The notes under the pieces were generated by a model. It had not been told where the DNA came from and searched no databases. It was given only the letters and a program-made list of their open reading frames with translations. From an uncultured Bacteroidota bacterium (GTDB lineage Bacteria; Bacteroidota; Rhodothermia; Rhodothermales; UBA10348): DNA of 42,585 bases. Numbering within the stretch: position 1 is the stretch's first letter; the number at the start of each line of letters is the position of its first letter. The position numbers and the translations under genes are program-made. Positions 36,213 through 42,585 of the stretch are shown in pieces. The DNA lies in assembly GCA_937876355.1 (NCBI GenBank), contig CALFHN010000079.1, forward strand, positions 1-42,585. The letters are read 5' to 3'.

Positions 36213-36900
36213 GTGTAGGTATCACGTTTAATTCTGGAACTAATTGTCCTCTTTTTAACCTGATAATTCGTTCGGTTTTTGCCGCCAATTCCAGATTATG
36301 AGTAACCAAAACGAGGGTCGTTCCTGCTGTTTCATTTAGCTTGAAAAGCAGATTAACAATGTGGTCTCCGGTGTCCACATCCAAATTTCCGGTGGGTTCG
36401 TCCGCAAAGAGTATATCTGGTTTATTGATAAAAGCCCGTGCCATCGCCACGCGTTGCTGTTCACCACCGGACAATTGAGCAGGATAATGATCGGTCCTTT
36501 CACCTAGTCCCACTTCTACGAGCAGGGCCCGGGCTTCATCAGTTGCGTCCTTTCGCCCCTGTAATTCGGCAGGAACGGTTACGTTTTCAAGTGCGGTGAG
36601 GGTTGGAATGAGCCTAAACGATTGAAAAACAAAACCGACATGTTTATTTCGCACCGCCGCTCGTTGATCTTCAGATAACGCTCCCATGTCATACCCACAG
36701 AGCAACACTTTTCCAGAACTCGGAGCGTCCAGCCCGGCGGAAAGTCCCAATAAAGTCGTTTTTCCACTACCGGACGGTCCTACAATAGAAACAGTGTCGC
36801 CTCTCATCAATTCAAACGAAACAGAATCCAAGACCGTTAACGCGCCATGTCCACTTTTATAGGTGCGCGTCAAATCAATTATTTCAAGAACTTTATCCAT
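36205..36900 (-). CDS. ybbA: ABC transporter ATP-binding protein (YbbA/LolD type)
   Basis: About 231 residues from the ATG at 36900; an upstream TTG (36912) would add four residues. Walker A GPSGSGKTT, the Q-loop FQSFRLIP, ABC signature LSGGEQQR, Walker B ILFADEPTGNLD and the His switch VTHN are all present, so it should hydrolyse ATP. It drives the FtsX-like permease. Its placement opposite a tesA-like esterase repeats the E. coli tesA/ybbA-ybbP arrangement, which supports the YbbA name over LolD. Confidence 0.92.
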   Translation of the reverse strand: MDKVLEIIDLTRTYKSGHGALTVLDSVSFELMRGDTVSIVGPSGSGKTTLLGLSAGLDAPSSGKVLLCGYDMGALSEDQRAAVRNKHVGFVFQSFRLIPTLTALENVTVPAELQGRKDATDEARALLVEVGLGERTDHYPAQLSGGEQQRVAMARAFINKPDILFADEPTGNLDVDTGDHIVNLLFKLNETAGTTLVLVTHNLELAAKTERIIRLKRGQLVPELNVIPTHA

Positions 36901-36956
36901 ACACCCGTTCAATTATTTCGTCCAAATCCAATAAATTCCATTATTAGACCTTCGTA

Positions 36957-37733
36957 ATGATATTTCAGAAAGTGCTATACCCGACCTTATGTCTAGTTGT
37001 TCTCTTTGCGGGTTGTTCAACAGATAAATCCCAAGAATCCACATCAAATGTGGCTTTGACAGACTCTTCCGATGTGAATCTAAATGGCAATGAAAAGGCA
37101 TCCTCAAGCAATCCAAATTTGATGGGCGATACACCTACCCTTCGGTCTCCAAGCACATCCATTCGTATTCTTTATCTGGGCGATAGCATTACGGCGGGAT
37201 TTGGTATTGGGCAAGAAGAAGCATTTCCGCACCTTGTTCAGTTAAAAGCCCAAAACGCAGGTTTAAGTACCACAACAATCGATGCCGGTGTATCAGGAGA
37301 TACAAGTACAGGCGGGCTTAACCGAATCGACTGGCTCCTCAAGGACAGGATCGATGTACTGGTGTTGGAGCTGGGAGGCAATGATGGACTACGAGGTGTC
37401 GATTTGACGCTGACGAGTGAAAACCTCGCCCAGATAATCATTAAAACCAAGACAAAGTGGCCAGAATCGACGGTTGTAGTGGCAGGAATGATGGTCCCCC
37501 CAAATCTAGGACATGAGTACACCGAACAATTCAGGTCTATTTTTCCAGCGCTGGCAACGGCCCACGGAGCAACTCTAATTCCATTTGTGTTGGAAGGAGT
37601 TGGTGGCATCAGAGAATTAAACCAGCCAGACGGTATTCATCCAACTGCGAATGGTCATAAAATAATCGCGGAAACGGTTTGGGAAACGCTTGAGCCTCTT
37701 TTACGAGCCAAATTGCTCCCACCGCCAGCTTAA
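36957..37733 (+). CDS. Lipoprotein SGNH-hydrolase (arylesterase/TesA-like)
   Basis: A 258-residue lipoprotein: a signal peptide with the lipobox LFAG-Cys20 predicts lipid anchoring. A Ser/Asn-rich linker of about 45 residues precedes the SGNH domain. The catalytic serine is Ser77 in GDSITAG, the oxyanion residue Gly113, Asn142 in GGND, and the DGIHP dyad uses Asp225 and His228, so all four blocks are present. It probably cleaves thioesters or esters of lipids in the periplasm, as E. coli TesA does. It is divergent from the ABC transporter genes with about 56 bp between them. Confidence 0.92.
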   Translation: MIFQKVLYPTLCLVVLFAGCSTDKSQESTSNVALTDSSDVNLNGNEKASSSNPNLMGDTPTLRSPSTSIRILYLGDSITAGFGIGQEEAFPHLVQLKAQNAGLSTTTIDAGVSGDTSTGGLNRIDWLLKDRIDVLVLELGGNDGLRGVDLTLTSENLAQIIIKTKTKWPESTVVVAGMMVPPNLGHEYTEQFRSIFPALATAHGATLIPFVLEGVGGIRELNQPDGIHPTANGHKIIAETVWETLEPLLRAKLLPPPA

Positions 37734-37754
37734 TACGACACGTTTGGGGCCGAA

Positions 37755-39191
37755 TTAAAGCTGCTTCACTTCGTTCGTTACTGCGGATATCGACGCTTTT
37801 GCGTCTCCAAATAACATCTGATTATTCGAGTTATAGAACAACTCGTTATCAATACCGGCATATCCAGGTCGCATGCTCCTTTTAAGCACAATAGAAGTGG
37901 CAGCTTTATCCACATTCAGAATTGGCATGCCGTAAATCGGACTACTTTTGTCGTGACGCGCCGCAGGATTAACCACATCATTGGCACCAATTACTACTGC
38001 CACGTCTGTGGTGTCAAACTCTGCATTGATTTCGTCCATTTCAAATAGCTGGTCATAAGGAACGTTTGCTTCCGCGAGCAAAACGTTCATATGGCCAGGC
38101 ATGCGCCCGGCTACGGGATGAACCGCAAACTTTACATCTACTCCTTTTTTGGCCAATTCCTCTGACAACTCACGTACGGCGTGTTGAGCCTGCGCAACAG
38201 CCATGCCATATCCCGGCACAAAAATAACCTTAGTGGCATAACTAAGAAGGATGGCAACGTCTTCCGGAGACGTGGAATTAACGGTCATTCCGGCTGTCGA
38301 AGTGCCCCCTCCTTCCGGTCCACCCGAATCGCCTCCGAAACCTCCAATCAGCACATTAAGAAGCGACCTATTCATCGCGACGCACATAATATTCGTCAGG
38401 ATCAATCCAGATGCTCCTACTAAAGCTCCTGAGATGATCAAAGCGTTGTTATTGAGCACAAATCCTGTCGCAGCGGCCGCCAAGCCAGAATACGAGTTTA
38501 AGAGCGCCACGACCACGGGCATGTCTGCACCGCCGATTGGAATGACCAAAAGGACACCCAAAAAAGCTCCTGCTACTGCCAGAGCGATAGCTCCATACAA
38601 AATAGGTTCGTTGATTCCTGGAAAAGCACCACTTTCCATCGCCATCCAAATCGTTGCTCCAACCGCCGTGAGAAGAAATACGATGGTAATTAGGCGCATG
38701 CCTATAAAGGAAATCGGATTTCCAGAAATCCGTTCGGATAGTTTCCCGAAAGCCACAAAACTACCCGTAAATGTAATCATCCCAATCAAAATAGAGAGCG
38801 AAATGGTTATAGCACTTACAGCAGTAAACTCGTTTCCCCCGGTATCAGCAGCATTATGAGCCATTAGACGGGCGATTTCCGCGCCTGCCACTAGGGCTGA
38901 TGCAACGCCCCCAAAGCCATTAAATGCCGCTACTAACTCAGGCATTCCAGTCATTTCGACTTTTCTGGCAAGGAATACTCCAATGCCCGCTCCAATAATG
39001 ACTCCCAAAAGCATTTGAACGGGGGTCAGCAATTCTTTAAAGAAAAGCGTCGCGACAATGGCCACTAACATTCCTATAGCGGCTAACTGGTTTCCCTTTC
39101 TCGCTGTAGCGGGTGATTGGAGATGTTTAAGCCCGTATATGAACATAATTCCAGATACGAGATAGGCAATATTAATCAGATTTTGCTTCAT
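37755..39191 (-). CDS. pntB: NAD(P) transhydrogenase subunit beta
   Basis: A 478-residue membrane protein. Roughly nine hydrophobic helices (1-280) include the proton channel, then the NADP(H)-binding domain III (about 300-478) shows the GYGMAVAQAQHAVREL and GANDVVNPAA segments. It completes the proton-translocating transhydrogenase that makes NADPH from NADH at the expense of the proton gradient. It follows pntAB by 50 bp in the same operon and ends near the convergent esterase gene. Confidence 0.96.
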   Translation of the reverse strand: MKQNLINIAYLVSGIMFIYGLKHLQSPATARKGNQLAAIGMLVAIVATLFFKELLTPVQMLLGVIIGAGIGVFLARKVEMTGMPELVAAFNGFGGVASALVAGAEIARLMAHNAADTGGNEFTAVSAITISLSILIGMITFTGSFVAFGKLSERISGNPISFIGMRLITIVFLLTAVGATIWMAMESGAFPGINEPILYGAIALAVAGAFLGVLLVIPIGGADMPVVVALLNSYSGLAAAATGFVLNNNALIISGALVGASGLILTNIMCVAMNRSLLNVLIGGFGGDSGGPEGGGTSTAGMTVNSTSPEDVAILLSYATKVIFVPGYGMAVAQAQHAVRELSEELAKKGVDVKFAVHPVAGRMPGHMNVLLAEANVPYDQLFEMDEINAEFDTTDVAVVIGANDVVNPAARHDKSSPIYGMPILNVDKAATSIVLKRSMRPGYAGIDNELFYNSNNQMLFGDAKASISAVTNEVKQL

Positions 39192-39241
39192 GAGCCGTTG
39201 GCCAATTCAAAATTTAGGTCGAAAAAAAAGAGGTGAGTGCT

Positions 39242-39514
39242 TTAATCCTTTTTCTTAAACATTTGTAGCATTCGATCGGTTACCAAAAATCCGCCGACAA
39301 CATTAATGGTAGCAACGATAACGGCAGCGAAGCCAATCCACATCGCCCAAACGTCGCCAACCATCCCGGCCACAATTAAGGCGCCGACAATGGTAATTCC
39401 GGATATAGCATTCGAACCTGACATTAGTGGAGTGTGCAACATAGCAGGCACCTTGCTAATGACTTCGCTTCCAATAATGGAAGCCAATATGAAAACAATT
39501 AGATTTTCAAGCAT
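39242..39514 (-). CDS. pntAB: NAD(P) transhydrogenase subunit alpha, membrane part
   Basis: A 90-residue protein with three hydrophobic helices, matching the membrane segment that forms the end of the fused E. coli PntA chain. Here it is a separate gene, the three-subunit layout seen in many bacteria. It sits 27 bp downstream of pntAA and 50 bp upstream of pntB. Confidence 0.93.
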   Translation of the reverse strand: MLENLIVFILASIIGSEVISKVPAMLHTPLMSGSNAISGITIVGALIVAGMVGDVWAMWIGFAAVIVATINVVGGFLVTDRMLQMFKKKD

Positions 39515-39541
39515 AGAATTGGTTGGATTTATGGGCCAATA

Positions 39542-40672
39542 TTAACTTAGTAATGACTTTACTCGTTCGTTGACAACGATTCCGCCTCTAGTAACGCACG
39601 AGCCAGTAAAGACCTCATCGTCGTCTTTTTCGGCAAATCCGTTTTCATCTGTAAAGTCTTGCAACATGGCAAGTAGGGTGCGAGCGTATAACTGACTCGC
39701 ATGAACAGACATGTCAGTAGTCAAATTTGTATTGCCAATAATTGTAACACCGTGTCGCACAACGGTTTCTCCTGGCACTGTCAATTCGCAATTTCCGCCG
39801 TTTTGAGCGGCCATATCAACAATGATAGACCCCTCAGCCATAGCCTTGACCGCGTCTTCGGTAATGAGGATGGGCGCTTTTCGTCCAGGAATGAGAGCAG
39901 TAGAAACCACTACGTCTGAATTGCCAATAACCGGGACTAGGAGTTTGGTCTGCTGCTTGGCTTTCTCTTCAACCAAAGCTTTTGCATAACCTCCAGAGTC
40001 TGAGGAGTCTTGTCCTTCAAGTTCTAGTTCGACGAAGGCAGCCCCAAGGCTCTGAACTTCTTCTTTTACGGCCTCTCTAATATCATAGGCAGAGACCTTG
40101 GCACCAAGCCTCCGCGCTGTAGCTATTGCTTGAAGCCCCGCAACCCCGGCTCCTAGAACCAAAACGTTTGAGGGCCTAACCGTACCCGCTGCCGTTGTGA
40201 GAAGAGGGAAAAATTTTGGCGAACTGGCGGCTGCTACTAACACGGCCCTATATCCCGCTATCGAACTCAAAGCGGACAAAGCGTCCATCTTTTGAGCTCT
40301 TGAAATACGGGGTACCATTTCCATACTGAGCGAAGTAGTACCTCGAGCAGCCATCTTGTTTGAGATTTCAGGTTCGTCTAACGGATTCATGAATCCGATA
40401 TAGGCTCCACCTTCTTTCATCAAAGCGATTTCAGAATCGTTCGGCGGCTTAACCTTCACAACAATATCAGAAGCAAAAGCTTGGTCTTTCGAGACGAGGG
40501 TAGCACCCGCTTTTTCGAAGTCTGCATCTGAGTAGAAGGCGGAAGATCCTGCTCCTCGCTCAACCTGAACGGTTGCTCCCGATTTTATCAGTCGAACGAT
40601 CACTTCAGGTATTAGAGCGACCATGCGCTCTCCGGGGAAAGTTTCTTTAGGAACTCCTATCGTATAGGGCAT
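39542..40672 (-). CDS. pntAA: NAD(P) transhydrogenase subunit alpha, NAD-binding part
   Basis: A 376-residue cytoplasmic domain I subunit. The start YTIGVPKETFPGERMVALIP, the RISRAQKMDALSALSSIAGY motif with the NAD-contacting loop, and the Rossmann box VLGAGVAGLQAIATARRLGA are present. It delivers hydride from NADH to the NADP site on PntB. It begins the pntAA-pntAB-pntB operon, 109 bp downstream of serC, where a promoter may lie. Confidence 0.96.
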   Translation of the reverse strand: MPYTIGVPKETFPGERMVALIPEVIVRLIKSGATVQVERGAGSSAFYSDADFEKAGATLVSKDQAFASDIVVKVKPPNDSEIALMKEGGAYIGFMNPLDEPEISNKMAARGTTSLSMEMVPRISRAQKMDALSALSSIAGYRAVLVAAASSPKFFPLLTTAAGTVRPSNVLVLGAGVAGLQAIATARRLGAKVSAYDIREAVKEEVQSLGAAFVELELEGQDSSDSGGYAKALVEEKAKQQTKLLVPVIGNSDVVVSTALIPGRKAPILITEDAVKAMAEGSIIVDMAAQNGGNCELTVPGETVVRHGVTIIGNTNLTTDMSVHASQLYARTLLAMLQDFTDENGFAEKDDDEVFTGSCVTRGGIVVNERVKSLLS

Positions 40673-40781
40673 AATATTTTTTCTAGATCAGTCTGTGTCG
40701 CGACATAAATACAACCTTACTCACAAGTTTGCCAAATCGCTTTTTCGGTTCATCATGTGAGGATACTCCCCACACACCCAC

Positions 40782-41858
40782 TCAGCCATTCTGGTTTTCA
40801 AAATGGCCCATGAAACTAACCAATGATTCTACCGCCTCCATTGGGCAAGCATTGTATATAGAGGCCCGAATTCCGCCGGCGCTTCTATGCCCCTTGAGAG
40901 ACATTAGACCGTGTGCCGCAGCTTCTTTTACAAAAAGGTTTTCGAGATCCTCCGTTGGAAGCCGGTACGTTACGTTCATATTTGATCGGGAATCAGGACG
41001 AGCAACTCCTTTGTAAAAATCAGAACCGTCTATTTTTGAGTAAAGATGGCCTGCTTTTTTGTCATTGTGGGCCTTCATTTGAGCAAGGCCTCCCATGTTT
41101 TTTATCCATCGAAGCACTTTTTCGACCATATACACAGCAAATACAGGCGGCGTATGGTACAAACTCTTAACGTGCGTCCCATAATCCAATAATTTTGGTA
41201 ATCCGCTGGGAATCCGGTCTAAGAAATCTTGTCGCACTAGGACCACTGTTGCTCCCGCAGGCCCAATATTTTTTTGAGCTCCAGCATACATCAAGCCATA
41301 TTTTTCCATCTCAATAGGTCGTGAAAGGAAATCGCTTGAAGCATCACAAATCATTGGGACGCTTACAGTTGGGTCAGCTTGGAGCTGAGTACCAAATATA
41401 GTATTGTTCGACGTTACATGGAGATAGGCAGACCCATCTGATATTTTCCAAGAATCAACATCTGGAATATAGGAGTGATTAAGGTCTGCGCTACTGGCTG
41501 CAGTACGAGCGTCTCCAATGAGTTGGCCTTGCTGAAAAGCACCTTCAGCCCATTTGCCAGTGATCAGGTAATCCGCGCACGTTTGGCCGGTTAAAAAATT
41601 TAATGGTGCCTGGTAAAATTGCAAGGAAGCACCCCCTTGCAAAAATAATATGTGCCAGTTGTTATCAAGACCTAACAAATCCCTCAAAATGGAATTTGCC
41701 GAATCTGTAATCTCTGTATACTGCCTGGAACGATGGCTTATTTCCATCACCGACGCTGCTGCATCCTTATAACACAACATTTCTTCTTGTGCTTCTCTCA
41801 AAACCTCGATCGGTAAAACACCGGGTCCGGCAGAAAAATTAAACTTCCTTTCCATCAT
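40782..41858 (-). CDS. serC: Phosphoserine aminotransferase
   Basis: A 358-residue PLP enzyme converting 3-phosphohydroxypyruvate to phosphoserine. FNFSAGPGVLP opens the protein, LFLQGGASLQF contacts the cofactor phosphate, CDASSDFLSRP precedes the PLP lysine Lys196 in YAGAQKNIGPAG, and the RSAGGIRASIYN end is characteristic. The next codon is also Met, so the start could be one residue later. It lies 57 bp downstream of serA, giving consecutive steps of serine synthesis. Confidence 0.97.
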   Translation of the reverse strand: MMERKFNFSAGPGVLPIEVLREAQEEMLCYKDAAASVMEISHRSRQYTEITDSANSILRDLLGLDNNWHILFLQGGASLQFYQAPLNFLTGQTCADYLITGKWAEGAFQQGQLIGDARTAASSADLNHSYIPDVDSWKISDGSAYLHVTSNNTIFGTQLQADPTVSVPMICDASSDFLSRPIEMEKYGLMYAGAQKNIGPAGATVVLVRQDFLDRIPSGLPKLLDYGTHVKSLYHTPPVFAVYMVEKVLRWIKNMGGLAQMKAHNDKKAGHLYSKIDGSDFYKGVARPDSRSNMNVTYRLPTEDLENLFVKEAAAHGLMSLKGHRSAGGIRASIYNACPMEAVESLVSFMGHFENQNG

Positions 41859-41915
41859 TTTATTTTGATTTCAGTTGTCAGAGAAAAAAGGTTCAAGATG
41901 ACACTCAAACTCTTT

Positions 41916-42585
41916 TTATAATTCAATTAGGGTAACGGCAAGGACATCGTCCAACGCAGCAATTGTGTCAACTACACTTTGATCTGACTTCCCGTCAAAT
42001 CGAATGTAAGCACAAGCTGCTTTTGCTTCATCAAAGACCACGTTTTCCATTTCTTGAACGTTCCATGAAGCGACGCTTATTTCTTTTAGGACACGCGCCA
42101 ACACACCCACTTTATCCAAATGTCGGATCGTTATTTGGTGGGTCGCAGGAGAAAGCTTTGCCAAGTTGACACAGTGCTGAACTTCTCCGGTCTGTGCATA
42201 TCCTAAAATAATACGGCCTGCCTCCTCTGCAATGGCTTCTTGAGCCTGTTCGGTGGATGCCCCAATATGGTGAGTTAAATACACTGAAGGATTGCTCGCG
42301 AGGTCGTGGCTGAATTGGCCAGACTTGACTGAGGGCTCATTTGAGAACACATCCAATCCAACCCGCAGGCCCTTTTCCTCGATACACCTGACCATGGCAG
42401 CTTCATCGACGACGTCCGCTCTGGTCGTATTGATGAAAAAAGCACCTGGTTTTAGACATTCGAAAAATGCCGAATCGGCTAGGTTTTTGGTTTCTGCAGA
42501 GGAAGCCACGTGTAATGTGACGATGTCAGATGCTGAAGCTACTTCATTGGGAGTAGCTTTCATTTCAACTCCTAATTCACGGGCC
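41916..42585 (-). CDS. serA: D-3-phosphoglycerate dehydrogenase, C-terminal part (cut by window edge)
   Basis: The frame stays open through position 42585, so the 5' end is outside the window and the internal ATG at 42563 is not the start. Visible are the end of the NAD-binding domain (FINTTRADVVDEAAMVRCIE with the catalytic Arg region, GLRVGLDVFSNEP with Glu, THHIGAST with catalytic His) and a C-terminal ACT domain (about the last 80 residues). The enzyme oxidises 3-phosphoglycerate, the first step of serine synthesis; the ACT domain suggests serine feedback control, by family analogy. Confidence 0.93.
   Translation of the reverse strand, partial: ARELGVEMKATPNEVASASDIVTLHVASSAETKNLADSAFFECLKPGAFFINTTRADVVDEAAMVRCIEEKGLRVGLDVFSNEPSVKSGQFSHDLASNPSVYLTHHIGASTEQAQEAIAEEAGRIILGYAQTGEVQHCVNLAKLSPATHQITIRHLDKVGVLARVLKEISVASWNVQEMENVVFDEAKAACAYIRFDGKSDQSVVDTIAALDDVLAVTLIEL

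Noticed and set aside
1..42585. Mobile elements, defence islands, CRISPR arrays and tRNA/rRNA genes
   Set aside because: I looked on both strands and found no transposase, integrase, repeat-spacer array or tRNA-like sequence; the window is core genome.

Overview
The window reads as a continuous stretch of core chromosome from a member of the Bacteroidota or the closely allied Rhodothermota/Balneolota. This is inferred from a FecI-like sigma factor, a FecR-like anti-sigma factor and an STN-domain TonB-dependent receptor in a row, a tiny THX ribosomal protein, a DksA-family protein with one zinc-ligand cysteine, a type-2 (eukaryote-like) isoleucyl-tRNA synthetase, and a small protein family that I know only from this phylum group. 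Base composition looks moderate and even, and I see no insertion sequence, prophage, CRISPR array, rRNA or tRNA.

Layout. 1-7.9 kb (minus strand): an iron-sulfur repair protein (ric), then a run read plsY-gpsA-AlbA_2 protein-parC-parE, joining phospholipid synthesis to topoisomerase IV. 7.9-12.7 kb (minus): purM, a crotonase, a LuxE-like acyl-activating enzyme, a secreted M14 carboxypeptidase and the THX gene. 13.0-17.6 kb: an unusual two-part protein with a YjbQ-like N-terminal half (+), a short-chain dehydrogenase (-), a 173-residue orphan family coupled to a TrkA-type potassium channel (+), and a secreted L,D-transpeptidase (+). 17.6-21.4 kb (minus): lepA, a secreted unknown protein and lepB, the classic lepA-lepB pair with an extra gene inserted.

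21.8-26.4 kb (plus): sigma factor, anti-sigma factor, a clear Rho-independent terminator, then the STN TonB receptor, a likely envelope-signalling uptake unit. 26.4-36.9 kb (minus): read in order, an ABC ATPase and permease (ybbA-ybbP type), yggS, divIVA, purine nucleoside phosphorylase, ileS, a dksA-like gene and lspA. The yggS-divIVA-ileS-dksA-lspA order closely matches the ylmE-divIVA-ileS-ylyA-lspA order of Bacillus. A tesA-like lipoprotein esterase is divergent from ybbA, as in E. coli. 37.7-42.6 kb (minus): serA (cut by the window edge), serC and the three-subunit proton-translocating transhydrogenase pntAA-pntAB-pntB.

Most genes are housekeeping. The items most worth a second look are a perfect 14-bp-arm hairpin inside the start of the ybbP-type permease gene, the YjbQ-like extended protein with 16-bp tandem repeats upstream, the secreted orphan coupled to lepA, the carboxypeptidase/LuxE-like/crotonase cluster, and the orphan gene overlapping the potassium channel.
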